A model generated the notes under the pieces. It saw only the letters and a program-made list of their open reading frames with translations, was not told the origin of the DNA and did no database searches. A stretch of DNA of 64,000 nucleotides, taken from positions 742,047 through 806,046 of the forward strand of contig ONZQ02000004.1 of the NCBI GenBank assembly GCA_900312665.1, in the 5' to 3' direction. The translations under genes were made by a program, and so were the position numbers. The stretch is from Cephalotrichum gorgonifer (taxonomy: Eukaryota; Ascomycota; Sordariomycetes; Microascales; Microascaceae). Every line of letters starts with the position of its first letter. The stretch's first letter is position 1. Shown here in pieces: positions 34,518 through 45,653 of this stretch.

Positions 34518-36670
34518 CTATTTCCTCTTCGTGGCCCGCTTCTTCTCCGTACCGGTGGACACCGCGCCACCCTCGGCCTTGGTCCCAACCGCCTGGTCCT
34601 GCTCCTTCTCGGCACCATCCTTCTTCTCCTTGGCCGCCTCGATGGCCTGGGCGTCCGCCTCTCCGTCCTGGCCGAACTCGTTCACGCGCGTGTAGTCGAC
34701 CTTGTAAGCCCACTTCTGGTACAGGTAGACGAAGAAGATGACGTCGTCCCGCAGGGTGGCGAGGCGGTGCAAGAGCGGCATCTTGATGGTGAAGGCGAAG
34801 AGGTCGTCGATGAAGGTGTTGAGGAACTTGTACATCATGGCCTTGGCGGGCATGTGGGCCACGCTCTTGAGGCGGTAGTTGATGTACAGTGACGGCACCA
34901 TGAGGAGGAAGCCGTAGGCGTAGACGGAGCCGACGAGGGTCGTGATGACGTACGAGTACCACGACTTGTGCGAGTCGTAGATGAGGGAGTAGACGGCGTA
35001 GGCGATGAGCAGGGGCACGCCGGCCATGTACATGTACTTGAACGCGATCTCGTCGTACTCCTTCGTCTTCTCCTCCGTCTCCGAGAGCCCCTGCTTGTCC
35101 GAGAATTTGATGCCGTAGGGCAGGAGCGACCCCGGCGGGAGGGGCCCGACCGTCACGTCAACGACGGTGGTGATCTTCCAGAGCTCGATGAATATCCCGA
35201 CGGCCTGGGACCCGAAGATGATCCAGCTCGTGTTCTGGGAGTTGTCGACGAGGTAGAGGAGGATGACGCTCTGCATGAAGACGTTGGCTAGGATCGAGCG
35301 CACGGATATGCCGACGTTGTCCTTCTTCTTGCGGTAGTGGGCGATGTCGGAGCCGAACGCAAGGGTCTCCAGGACGAGATGCGCGATCGTCACCAGCGTC
35401 GTGACCGCGAGGAGGATGGGGTTCGTGTCGATGAGCACCTCCTTGATGAGCTCGATCTCGGAGCCGTCGGAGCCTCCCGGGGCGGCGTGCCCAAAGGCGG
35501 CCTGGCGAGCGGCTTCCTTGGTCGACATCTCCATGGCAGAGAGGATCTTGAACTGCCAGCTACGGAGGTTGCCGAGATCCACGTGGATGGGGAGGGTCTT
35601 GACGGTTTCGTTGAGGGGCACCATCTGGCTCCTAAGTTGCCAGAAAGTGTTGACAAAGAGGACAGGGTCTTGAAAATCGGTTAGCAACATGTTCCAGGTA
35701 GCTTGGTGTAGCTAGAGGTAAGCTTACAATACCAGGAGTTCTGGCCGGTGCCGTCTCGGGCTCCCGAGGCCTCAAGACGGAGGAATTGGCGGGTAGCAGG
35801 ATGCTGCATGGAGTAGTCCATGACACCTGTGTCGGGAATGAACGAGAGGCTAGTGTTCGGGTGGTAATAGTTCGCGATGACAACAGGGCCCTTGTCCTCC
35901 TCCTCCTCCTCCTCAACCGGGGCAGGGAGATCGTCGAGGAGGTTCCTGGTCTTCACAACCTTCTTCTTGGGGAAGTAGCCGGTCAACGGGTAGCTGAAGT
36001 GATACGCGGACCCGATATCATAACCTGGCCGGGTCGGGTCGATCTCGCTCCCGGGCAGACTGACGTAGAAGTGGCCCCAGAGGGTTCCGTTGTTCTGGAC
36101 TCGGGGAGGGACGGTGAACTCGCCGTCGACGGACCGCTTGTCGCTGTAGTTTCCAAGGTGAAAGCTCTTCTCGTCCATTATCAAGAACTCCGAGGGGATA
36201 TCCGAAATGGGGGTGGGGGCGAAAGAGGGCGAGACGGCGACCACGATATCAACGTAGCTATCCATGGCCCAGATGGGGGCTATCTTCTTCGGGATCCCGC
36301 GGTAGGTGGCGCCCTCATTAAGCTGGCTCGGCCGCAGCAGGTAGGCGGGCACGTCCTCGGTATTGGCAGGGACGGTAATGAGATTGCCCGCGGGGCCGGT
36401 GACTTGGATTCCATTCTGCTGCTTCGCGAAATACCAGCTGATGAGGATGTTGATGAGGAAGTAGACTCCACCGCCGAGCACGAGTCGAAAGATCGGGCTT
36501 GACAGGGCCGACTATGGTGCATCGTGTCCATATTAGAAGATATTCGCGGGAGATACCAAGGCGAAGGGATTGGCCAGGAAGGCACTTACAGATTGTTCGG
36601 GCGCCTGTCTTTCCCGCTGGCCAGCGGCTGGCTGGACGCCGGTCGCGGCCGTGCCTGCATCTTGAGGCAT
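34518..36670 (-). CDS. CLPTM1-family multi-pass membrane protein
   Basis: Fungal member of the CLPTM1 (cleft lip and palate transmembrane protein 1) family, thought to be ER/Golgi membrane proteins; the molecular role in fungi is not established. Exons 36670-36590, 36511-35728 and 35668-34518, 671 aa. The first membrane segment is VLGGGVYFLINILISWYFA, followed by a large lumenal part with FPPRVQNNGTLWGHFYVSL-type sequence, YFPKKKVVKTRNLL, and NSWYYPVLFVNTFWQLRSQM across intron 2 (59 nt; acceptor TTTCAAG), which fixes that junction. Then come the family core KFLNTFIDDLFAFTIKMP and VYLYQKWAYKVDYTRVNEFG and about five membrane segments. The C-terminal tail is Lys/Glu-rich and ends KKRATKRK. It shares a 626-bp divergent spacer with SEC16. 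Confidence 0.88.
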
Positions 36671-37296
36671 ATCGGCGCACTTTACTTGTCGTAGGTAAAC
36701 CGAGTATGCAGTAGTGCAGTAGAGACGAACACTTGATGCGATTGCGAAGTGGTATGTCCTGGTCGGCCTTTCCTTGATATTAAGGTTCCGGTGTTGCGCC
36801 AGGAGCAAGGGAAAACGCACTGTTGGCATCGAGGTCGGATTGGGGGCCCATTGTCGCTCCCCGTAGTGGGGCACTGATGTAATCACTCCATATTGCACCT
36901 TACCTGCAGCTGCAGGATCACTAAGGCCCGCCGACCACTAATGTGCGAAACGTGCTGCGAGCTTCCCTTTGTGCAGTAAAGTTGCACACTTACTAAGCCG
37001 GAACTGGACCACTTGTTGCATCCGAGTACTGGTACGGACACCTTGACACTTCCGCGACGGGCAATGAACAGGGAACTCCTTTTGATTTCCGGTTCTCATC
37101 AATTTCGCCTCTCCCTCTGAAGCTGGCCACACTCTATCCCTTCGTGATCCAGCTGTATATTTCCGAGTAATACGCACACCTGTCATGGAGCCTGTCATTT
37201 TCTTTTAAAACGGACCGTTAACTTGCCCCTTTTTTTTCTTTCCCGGCCGGGGTTTGCCTACCCGAATCCCTGCACTTTGATACCCATCGCCTCGAC
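36671..37296. promoter_or_regulatory. Divergent promoter CLPTM1-like / SEC16
   Basis: 626 bp between two start codons. A pyrimidine tract (about 37225-37248) lies 50-70 bp before the SEC16 ATG. No named factor site was identified. Confidence 0.5.
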
Positions 37297-40200
37297 ATGG
37301 CCTCGACAGACTCGATCACGCCTTGGAATCCGGCCTTGCGGCCAAACACAGAGGAACATGCCGAACCGACCTCGAACGAATGGACCTCGCCTCCAGAGGA
37401 CGAGCCTTCACAAACTCCGATTTCCGAACCATCCTATGAAGCTGTCCCTCAGGATGACTTTACCGCGCAACCCACCAACTGGACGTCGCCTCTAGACGGC
37501 AAGTCCGCACAACCACCTCTTCCTGAGCCATCCTCCGATGGTGCCCCTCTGGAAACCATTAACTCGCGACATGTCGACGCGTGGTTTTCTGAGGACAACG
37601 GAGAAGACAACTGGCTTGAGGAATCTCCACCCGTGGCTGGTGACGATTCCACCGAAGCGCAAGCTCCCGAGACCACAGAGACCGCCGGCGACAATCTGAC
37701 ATCGATACCTTTTGGGGACCAGAAAGTCGACCCGTGGTCTTCCGAGAACACCGGAGAAGAGAACTGGCTTGGAGAACCCGCGCCCGTAGCAGTTGACGAT
37801 TCTGCCCAAACGCAAGCTCCCCCCGAGACAGCAGAGTCTGCCGAGCAAGAAGCACCCTCGGCGGACGACGCGTCACATGCCAAGGAGTTCGACTGGACCG
37901 CTGATCATGCTGATGGGGAGAGCAAGTTGTTTGCTGCGCAAGACGCGTCTGATGATCCGTTTGACTTCATGCCTCCTTCAGACCGAACTAATTCCTTCCC
38001 ACCCGTGCCGCCGCTCGACGCACCGAAATACTCCCATTCCCGGTCTCTTTCGCGTACCCAGGCCGAGGATGTGATGGCAGAGTCTGAGAATGGGGATGAT
38101 AGGGCATTTGAGGGAGACGAGAGGAACCCAGAGAATGACGCCTCAGCAACTCGTTATGAGGAGGGCGTGCCCCTATTGTCGGAAGAGAGGGATCCGGAAA
38201 ATGACAACGCGACAACTGGTTACGAAGGGGGTGTGCCTTTATCGCCACAGGAGTCTTCATCGCATGCTGCGCCGGATCGCGCTCCAGAAGCACCCAATAC
38301 CAGTTCGCAAATCGACAATGCCTTTGCAGACGAGGAAGATGACTTCTTCAACAATATTCGGGACACAGCTAGCCCGGCGGTGTCTGCCCCCTCTCCACCT
38401 TGGTCGTTGGATAGGAAATCTACCATGCAAGCGATGGGCATAGAGAATACTCTATCCTCAACTCAAGCACCAGCCCTGTCCGACGCTGAGGAAGACGAGG
38501 AGGAGGAGGAGACCGGCGCTGCCGTCGGTAATGTACCAGAAGTAGCCGGTGCTGCTCCTGGCCCAACCGACACGAACTCTGAAGCTCCCAAGGCCGACGA
38601 AGCCGCTTTAGCGGCTAAGTGGAGTGAGGTTTTTGCTGATGATGATCTTGACGAGGAGCTTCTCTTCGACAACGACGTCGCAGAGTCGAAAGAATTGGAC
38701 CCCGCCGCATTATTTGGTAGCGATGACGAGGGCTTTTTGGACGATGATGACGAAGACACATCGCCGGCTGCTGCGGCACCCTCCTCCGTCCCCGTCGTAG
38801 GAACTACTACTGCGGAGCAGCCATCCAGTGTACAGGATCGATACACGCCTCAGGCTCCGGTTACGTCAAGTCAGCCGAACTTCACGCCTGCTGCGCCTGC
38901 CGCGCCCTACACTGTACCCGCCCCAGCAGCACCTTATCAACAGCCGCCCGTGGCCCAACCTCCCGTCCAATCTCAGTTTGGAGCACCCTACGGCACCCCT
39001 CAACCACGCCCCGAACTCCCCAGGGCGCAAAGCTTCGCTGATAAGGCGAAGGGCGGGTATACTTCTCCTTACGACCTTCCCATGGAGGTTGTAAAGGCGC
39101 CGAAGAAGAGGGCCAGCATGCAGCAGCTGTCCCGGCCCTCTGCAGCCAGTGCGCCGCCACTTGCGGGGTCATCGCTTCGTAGTACAAGCATGTATCACCA
39201 GGGCCCCCCCTCGTCCGCCGGTGTGTCCCCTATTGAGCAGGGCAGTGGATCCGCCCCTCCCACCGGCCAAAAGCCCCCTCCCCTGCTCCCTCCCAAGGCC
39301 AAGGAGGCCTTCTTTGAAGACCTACCTATGACTTCACGCCCGCGGCCTGCGTCTCGACAGAGCCGCACTTCATCTCCGGCGCCCGGCGCTCCCCCGCCCG
39401 GCCCCCCTGGCGGTCGTCTCCCGATGCACCCTCCTCCGATGCAAGCAGGTCCTGTCGCAGGTCCTCCCGCCACGACGTATCAGCCTGCCCCTGCTCCCCC
39501 CGCCACGACGTATCAGCCTGCTCCTGCTCCCCCCGCCACAACGTATCAGCCGGCTCCTCCTGCCACGGCCTACCAGCCGGCTCCTCCCGCCACTACGTAT
39601 CAGCCAGCTCCTGCCGCCACGGGATCTCAGCCAGCTCCTGCCGCCTCGACGTATCAGCCTGCTCCTCCCGCCACCACGAATGAGCCAACCCCTTCTCAAG
39701 CTCCGGCGACAGGCCCCAGTCCTGGATTGGCTCCTGCCCCGAATCTGATACGGTCGACTTCCAGCGGCGCTGTTCCGGCTCTTGTAAAACCTGAGACGGT
39801 CAACCCGTACGCACCGGCTCCAGCCCAGCATCCGCCGGCCCCCGATGCGTCTGCTCCTGCGAATAAATACTCGCCCGCGCCAGCGCAGAATACTCATCTC
39901 AACGGAACTATTCCACCCGCTGTGTCGGGCAGGTACTCGCCAGTACCCCCTATCTCTCGGCAGGCGTCCTCCAACTACGCCCCGGCTCCGCATCCGGCTC
40001 ACTCCGCGCCCATACTGCCCCACCAACCCCGAACGTCTAGCCCTCTCGCGCACTTCGAGACGACAGCCCGCCGGTCAGGTTCTCAGCCGATCACCATGAA
40101 TGGCGAAGCCCATGTTGAGCGCCGAACTAGCCTGCCCCATCAGCCGAGTTTCAGTCGTGTGCCGTCTCTTCCGACAACTCGAGAGCTAGACGAGGAGAAT

Positions 40201-43200
40201 GAGCAAGCTCCGCCCAATCCGAGCCAGTCGGGAGAATCCCAGTCTCCGACGGTAGCGGAATCGAGATACAGCCCAGCACCCCAAGGTTTCAGACAAACCC
40301 CTCCACCCCCCTTGACCCATATCCCTGGCCAAGCTACGCTCTCGCCTCCTAAACGATCCCCCGGGAAGCGTTCGTCGTACAGCCCTCTCCCTCCGCAACC
40401 CGCCGTTCCGGGAGAGAGTGAGTTTGTACCTCCTCCCCGATCATACTCCCAGTCTCCTAGCACCATGCAGCGTACGATCAGCGGGCCGTATACTCCCGCG
40501 GCCGAGCCAATTCGCCGGCCATCGTCGGTCCAAACTCCTGCGTCGCCTAAGTCTTCTCAGGCAGCGGACGTCGCCGCGGCATACAAACCGTCGCATCGAG
40601 CTCGAGCTCCTTCGTTGACCCTAAGCATGATTCCACCTACCGATGGGCGTGAGAACGATCCTCTCCAGCGGTGGAAGGGAGTCCCCCTGATCACCTGGGG
40701 AGTAGGCGGCACGGTGATAACTTCATTCCCGAAGAACGTGCCCCGATATGGTATAAACCAGCCGGCACCCATGATTGTCCGGACTCCTGGTGAACTCAAA
40801 ATTACCCATGTCAAAGATCTTCTCCCCCTAGGAGACAGGCTTGCCAAATTCCCCGGCCCCCTAAAGGGGAAGTCGAAGAAGAAGGAAACCGTCGCGTGGT
40901 TGAGTACGGGGATTGAGATCTTGGGACACGAGGTACCGGAGCTGAGTTACGCCCAAAACCCGTCACATGACGACAAGCGCGTGTCAGAGAGGCTTCTACT
41001 GTGGAAGATCCTCCGCGTCTTGATCGAGAATGACGGGGTATTAGAGGGGACTCCAGCGGTGCAACAAGCGGTTAGAGATATACTTGTTCCTGGTCTGGAT
41101 GAACCGAAGGTGGAGGATGTCCCTTCTTTGGTCGGAACTGTTGCCGGCTCGCTCCATCAGCAAGGTGCCCCTGTCTTGCAAGCCGATGCTGTTGACCCTG
41201 CCGGGATTGAGCTGATGCGGAAGCACCTCATGGTCGGAGACCGGGAGAAGGCAACGTGGGCAGCCGTGGACAAACGGCTCTGGGGCCATGCTATGCTCAT
41301 TGCAAACACAGTCTCGCCTGACCTCTATAAGCAAGTTGCACAGGAGTTTGTCAGGAAGGAAGTCAACCACCCCGGATACAGCAACGAGTCGGTCGCAGCA
41401 CTTTACAAGGTGCTGTCTGGAAGCCATGAGGAGTGCGTGGACGAACTCGTGCCGGTTCATGCCCGCGCTGGACTGCAGCTCATGTCCACGACATCGGCTA
41501 ACGGGCCGACTAAGGATGCATTGGATGGTCTTGACAAGTGGCGCGAGACGCTTTGCTTGATTCTGAGCAACAGGAGCCCAGGCGATGCCCGCGCCCTCGT
41601 CGCGCTTGGCGAGCTACTCTCGGCTTACGGAAGGGCCGAGGCGGCACACATCTGCTTCATATTCGGCCGCCAGGCCTCCGTTTTCGGAGGCCCGGACGAT
41701 GCTCGGTCCAACTTTGTGCTCGTAGGAGCCGATCACAAACGCCAGGGCGACCACCTCTTCAAGGACACCGAAGCTCTCCTACTGAGTGAGGTGTACGAGT
41801 ATGGTCTGTCTCTTGCCGGCGGCGTCAATGCCACGGCGCCACACCTCGCGGCGTACAAGCTTCAGCTTGCGGCGACGCTCGCCGAGTATGGCCAGCAAAG
41901 CAGGGCCCTTGAGTACTGTGCCGCGATAAGCAGCGCATTCAATGCTCAAACAAAACGGTCGCCTTACTACAGCCCTGCTCTGGAGCATGCTGTCAACGAT
42001 TTCATCGGACGACTTAAGCAAGCACCCAGAGAGGAGTCGGGTTCTTGGATTCCTAAGCCGAGCATGAACAAGGTCTCCGACAGCATGTGGAGCACGTTCA
42101 ACAAGTTCGTGTCTGGCGATGACGACGGGGCTGGCGGGGGTTCTAATGGCGAGAACGGCGCCGATTCGGGCCCATTCGCTCGGGTTGCCGGTGGTACTAC
42201 CCCGAACCTCAGCCGCTCGCCGTCGGCATCCAACTTGGACATCTATGGTGCGAGTAACATAGGTTATCCCGGTCAACCCCCCGCAGTCACCACTGTCACG
42301 AGCTACCCGCCGGCTCCAGCCCAGCCTGGTTCGAGGACTTCGTCTCGGTACGCTCCAGGTCCCCAACCGGGCGCAGCGGTACCCAACCCTTACGAGGCTG
42401 CATCTGCTCCGTACACACCACGCACATCGGGAGAGCTCACTCGCAACTTTGTTCCTCTGGACTCGAGCCGCCCGTCGACGGGCTATCAGCAGCAACAGCA
42501 GTACAACCCAGCGCCGCTCTCTCAGTCTGCCCCTCAAACATCCCCGCTACGCACAACGTCAGGCTACGGCGTATCACCAGAGCTGTCGTATCCTGCACAG
42601 CCCCAGGCGCCATCCTATCAGCCTCAGGCCCCAGCCACCCCTCCGGGGTCTGGCTACACCCCGCTTGGCGTTCAAGAGTCGCCGTATGCTCCCCAGCGCT
42701 CGAATGAGCCGTCGGCACCGGCAAATGTCTCGGGAGACAGCCAGCCCAGCTACGGCTACCAGGCGCCTTCATACGGGTTTGAGCCACCATCCATGACGGC
42801 GGAGCCAGAAGAGGTGGCCGCAGCGGATGACTCTGCTGGAGAGCAAGGTGCACCGAGCGGAGGGTATGAGGCACCTTCCTTCCAGCCGTATGAGTACGAG
42901 CCGCCATCCTACGAACCCGACGCCGGGTCAGCTTCCGAGGATGAGTCAAAGCCCAAGAAGGGTATGATGGATGACGACGAGGACGACATCCCCGCCCTCA
43001 AGCCTCAGAGCAAGACGAAGGCGGAGAAGGATAGGGAGAATGAGGAGATGATTAGGAGGGTAGCTGAGCAAGAAGGTAAGGACACCACCCAGCCCCATGC
43101 CCACGTCTGGAATGAGGTGACTAACATGTCGACAGCAAAACAAGCAGCAGAGAAGGCGAGCAAGAAAGGGTGGGGCTTTGGCGGCTGGTTTGGCGGCGGC

Positions 43201-43731
43201 AAGAAGGATAGCTCGGAGCCGGCCCCGAACAAGCCGATCAAGGCGAACCTGGGAGAACAGAGCAGTTTCGTTTACGACCCCGAGTTGAAACGGTGGATCA
43301 ACAAGAAGGGGGGCGCAGAGGCCACGGAGGCGAAGAAAGCTACCCCTCCGCCACCGAGGGGCCCTGCGACGCCGCCACCGCCCATGTCCTCCACCCCTCC
43401 TCCTCCGCCTGCTTCCACGGGTGGTGTAGGCCTGGGGTCGCCCCCACCGCCCGGGTCACCTCGAGTGCCAAGTGGGCCACTACCAACTCCGCAGGCTGGA
43501 GCTGGGCCCAACGGCCTCGGCGTTCCCCCTCCCATGGCACGGTCCGCCTCGAACCACTCGATTGGGAACCGGTCCGTCTCGAACCAGAGCAGCGGGCCGC
43601 CGAGCCGGCCGACGACGAGCATGAGCAACGCGAGCAGCATCGACGACTTGCTGAGCGCCGCGGGGCCGAGGAAGCCCGGGCAGAAGAAGGCGAGGAAGGG
43701 AGGGCGATACGTCGACGTCATGGCTAAGTGA
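37297..43731 (+). CDS. SEC16: COPII coat assembly protein Sec16
   Basis: Peripheral ER membrane scaffold that organises COPII exit sites and regulates Sar1. Exons 37297-43075 and 43136-43731, 2124 aa. N-terminal third: acidic, with two diverged copies of a W..E..GE.NWL module (around residues 92-110 and 143-160). Middle: Pro/Ala-rich disordered region with repeats of PAPPATTYQ (residues about 724-800). The central conserved domain starts near residue 1122 (LQRWKGVPLITWGVGGTVITSFPKNVPRYG) and runs through KILRVLIENDGVLEG, ATWAAVDKRLWGHAMLIAN, HPGYSNESVAALYKVLSG, WRETLCLILSNRSPGD and LGELLSAYGRAEAAHICFIFG. The C-terminal region has KKGWGFGGWFGGGKK and YDPELKRWINKKG, conserved in fungal Sec16. 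The 60-nt intron (43076-43135) is stop-free and a multiple of three; removing it gives RRVAEQEAKQAAEKASKKGWG, the expected helix. Confidence 0.93.
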   Translation: MASTDSITPWNPALRPNTEEHAEPTSNEWTSPPEDEPSQTPISEPSYEAVPQDDFTAQPTNWTSPLDGKSAQPPLPEPSSDGAPLETINSRHVDAWFSEDNGEDNWLEESPPVAGDDSTEAQAPETTETAGDNLTSIPFGDQKVDPWSSENTGEENWLGEPAPVAVDDSAQTQAPPETAESAEQEAPSADDASHAKEFDWTADHADGESKLFAAQDASDDPFDFMPPSDRTNSFPPVPPLDAPKYSHSRSLSRTQAEDVMAESENGDDRAFEGDERNPENDASATRYEEGVPLLSEERDPENDNATTGYEGGVPLSPQESSSHAAPDRAPEAPNTSSQIDNAFADEEDDFFNNIRDTASPAVSAPSPPWSLDRKSTMQAMGIENTLSSTQAPALSDAEEDEEEEETGAAVGNVPEVAGAAPGPTDTNSEAPKADEAALAAKWSEVFADDDLDEELLFDNDVAESKELDPAALFGSDDEGFLDDDDEDTSPAAAAPSSVPVVGTTTAEQPSSVQDRYTPQAPVTSSQPNFTPAAPAAPYTVPAPAAPYQQPPVAQPPVQSQFGAPYGTPQPRPELPRAQSFADKAKGGYTSPYDLPMEVVKAPKKRASMQQLSRPSAASAPPLAGSSLRSTSMYHQGPPSSAGVSPIEQGSGSAPPTGQKPPPLLPPKAKEAFFEDLPMTSRPRPASRQSRTSSPAPGAPPPGPPGGRLPMHPPPMQAGPVAGPPATTYQPAPAPPATTYQPAPAPPATTYQPAPPATAYQPAPPATTYQPAPAATGSQPAPAASTYQPAPPATTNEPTPSQAPATGPSPGLAPAPNLIRSTSSGAVPALVKPETVNPYAPAPAQHPPAPDASAPANKYSPAPAQNTHLNGTIPPAVSGRYSPVPPISRQASSNYAPAPHPAHSAPILPHQPRTSSPLAHFETTARRSGSQPITMNGEAHVERRTSLPHQPSFSRVPSLPTTRELDEENEQAPPNPSQSGESQSPTVAESRYSPAPQGFRQTPPPPLTHIPGQATLSPPKRSPGKRSSYSPLPPQPAVPGESEFVPPPRSYSQSPSTMQRTISGPYTPAAEPIRRPSSVQTPASPKSSQAADVAAAYKPSHRARAPSLTLSMIPPTDGRENDPLQRWKGVPLITWGVGGTVITSFPKNVPRYGINQPAPMIVRTPGELKITHVKDLLPLGDRLAKFPGPLKGKSKKKETVAWLSTGIEILGHEVPELSYAQNPSHDDKRVSERLLLWKILRVLIENDGVLEGTPAVQQAVRDILVPGLDEPKVEDVPSLVGTVAGSLHQQGAPVLQADAVDPAGIELMRKHLMVGDREKATWAAVDKRLWGHAMLIANTVSPDLYKQVAQEFVRKEVNHPGYSNESVAALYKVLSGSHEECVDELVPVHARAGLQLMSTTSANGPTKDALDGLDKWRETLCLILSNRSPGDARALVALGELLSAYGRAEAAHICFIFGRQASVFGGPDDARSNFVLVGADHKRQGDHLFKDTEALLLSEVYEYGLSLAGGVNATAPHLAAYKLQLAATLAEYGQQSRALEYCAAISSAFNAQTKRSPYYSPALEHAVNDFIGRLKQAPREESGSWIPKPSMNKVSDSMWSTFNKFVSGDDDGAGGGSNGENGADSGPFARVAGGTTPNLSRSPSASNLDIYGASNIGYPGQPPAVTTVTSYPPAPAQPGSRTSSRYAPGPQPGAAVPNPYEAASAPYTPRTSGELTRNFVPLDSSRPSTGYQQQQQYNPAPLSQSAPQTSPLRTTSGYGVSPELSYPAQPQAPSYQPQAPATPPGSGYTPLGVQESPYAPQRSNEPSAPANVSGDSQPSYGYQAPSYGFEPPSMTAEPEEVAAADDSAGEQGAPSGGYEAPSFQPYEYEPPSYEPDAGSASEDESKPKKGMMDDDEDDIPALKPQSKTKAEKDRENEEMIRRVAEQEGKDTTQPHAHVWNEVTNMSTAKQAAEKASKKGWGFGGWFGGGKKDSSEPAPNKPIKANLGEQSSFVYDPELKRWINKKGGAEATEAKKATPPPPRGPATPPPPMSSTPPPPPASTGGVGLGSPPPPGSPRVPSGPLPTPQAGAGPNGLGVPPPMARSASNHSIGNRSVSNQSSGPPSRPTTSMSNASSIDDLLSAAGPRKPGQKKARKGGRYVDVMAK
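39466..39690 (+). repeat. Coding minisatellite in SEC16 (PAPPATTYQ units)
   Basis: About eight units of a PAPPATTYQPA-type repeat of 24-36 nt, with near-identical copies at the left end and diverged ones to the right. It lies in the disordered linker before the central domain. Confidence 0.85.
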
Positions 43732-44357
43732 GAGGGAGCGAGAGTCCCCTTTTTTTATTAATACGGCCGGCATTCTGGAGTTTCATTGTTATCATAGTTT
43801 GGTTGGTTTCGGGACACAACCTACGTGTGTTATCCCTTGTATTTTTGTTCTCTGCTTTGCTTCTTCTTCTTCATGTTCATATTCACAGTTATTGTTTTTA
43901 CTCAATTGGTTGTACTAGAGGATGAAAGCTGGGAGCGGAGGGACCTTCACTTCGGTGCTATACTGTACTGTATGGGAGGAATGTATAATTGTAGTGTTAG
44001 CGGCGGTAATATTGGAATAGGGGCGAGCCCTCGTTTATTGACTGAGCGTACAGGCTTGCTACCACGAATAATAGAATCGAGTACTTGCTATATGTAGAGC
44101 GACAGATGCAAAGGATGTGCCTGCCCGCAATAGTAATTCTGGCCGAAGTTTTGGCACGAACCCCCCCTATTATAGCAGCTATGAACAAAGATAGTGGTGC
44201 GTTTTATCAAGCAAGGTTAGTATGCTTGAGAAACACACAGTTTCTTTTCCCACCTACCATTCATACTCGTTCTTCGCCGTTGCGTCTCCGTCTCCGAGGT
44301 ACATCACGCATCACGCACCACAATGGATACAACATGCCCCTGGGCCAAGAGTGTATT
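43732..44357. other. Convergent spacer SEC16 / ELP5
   Basis: 626 bp of 3' UTR-like sequence with T-rich tracts. No gene was recognised. Confidence 0.6.
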
Positions 44358-45653
44358 TTATATCTCGTCTTCCTCGTCGTCGAAATCGTCCTCCCTCCCC
44401 ATGTCGTACAAGATCCTGCCGCCCTCGCCCGCGCCGATATCCGTCTGGGCGTCGAAGTACGGCAGCACGACGCCGTCCCTATCCCTCCTCTGCTTCGCCG
44501 TGAGCCCCAGGTCGAACGTGCTCTCGGGCCCGTCGCCCTCCTTCGCGCCCCCTCCCTCCTCCTCCTCCTCAGGCGCAAAGGCCGGGTGCGCCTCGAGGAG
44601 GCAGAACCTCGCCAGGGCGCCCTTCCTCCTCTCTGGCGCGGGCGGCGTCGAGACGACGAACTTGCCCGTGACGCCGCGGCCGCTCCGCCTCCGCACCTCC
44701 ATGTCCACCACGAGGCCGGACCCGGCGCTGTCCCTCCTCTGAGGTCTCATACCGATGAGGACGCCCTCACGGCCCTCGGCGAGGCCGAACTCGGGCTCCT
44801 GTACGCTCCTGTTGCGCGCCTTGTGCCTTTCGATCTCCTGGTCTAGGGCGGATAGTTTGAGGACCGCGGTGGCGAGATGGGTGAGGACCGCGAGGGGGTG
44901 GGGCGCGTACTCGTTGTGCGCGTGCGGCGGGGGCACGAGGGGCACGTCTGCGTGGTAGATTGCGACGAGGGAGGTGGCGGGGGTGATAATGTTGGAGAGG
45001 AAGGCGGAGAGGGAGTCCGGGGCGGAGGTGGCGAGGGGGTTTAGGGCATCGAGGATGACGAGGGCTCCTTTTACAGGGGGAGAGAAGGGTTTGAGGTGAG
45101 TATAAAAGTGTATGAGAGCAGAAAAGGGGGCGGGAGGGGGGGGGGGGGGGCTAGGTTTGATGAGGATAACTTACTTTGAGGGGGGTTCTTTTGTTTGGGG
45201 TCGTAGGGCGGGTAGTGCCGTAGGAGCTCGGTCCTCACGGCCGCAAGGGACTTATTCCTGGTACTCACATGGACGTCGGCGTGAGGGTGCCTCTTCAGGG
45301 TCCCGAAGGTGACGTAGATGATCTTGGCCTTGGCGGCTTTCTAGAGGAGGAGGAAGGAGCAAGGAATACGTCAGCCATATGTATGAGATATGTATGTGAT
45401 GGTGTGTGTACAGATGGGAGAATAAGCGAAGGGGGGGGAAGGGGGGGCTGAAAATGGGGATATCGTGAAATGAGAGATCAGGGCTCTCACTCACCTTTGC
45501 GCGGAGAGCAAACTCTGTGATGATGGGACCGGACGGCTGCTCGAGTGTGTCAAGGACGAGGGTGAGCGGACTCGCGCCCTCGCGCTGGTTGAGGAGCTTC
45601 TGGAAGAGCAGCAGCTGCCGCTGGCGGGCATGCTCTTGTGCTGTGGGCGCCAT
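44358..45653 (-). CDS. ELP5: Elongator complex subunit Elp5 (Iki1)
   Basis: Member of the Elp4-Elp5-Elp6 RecA-like ring of Elongator, which modifies wobble uridines of tRNA. Exons 45653-45495, 45340-45175 and 45067-44358, 344 aa. The N-terminus reads LLLFQKLLNQREGASPLTLVLDTLEQP, then across intron 1 EFALRAKKAAKAKIIYVTFGTLKRH, and RALVILDALNPLATSAPDSLSAFLSNII after intron 2, the RecA-like core of Elp5. The C-terminus ends in the family's acidic tail (DDFDDEEDEI). Intron 2 contains a run of about 13 G residues. The alternative donor GTGAGT at 45268 is in frame and would remove STRNKSLAAVRTELL, so it was not used. The gene is divergent from the aspartic protease gene. Confidence 0.87.
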
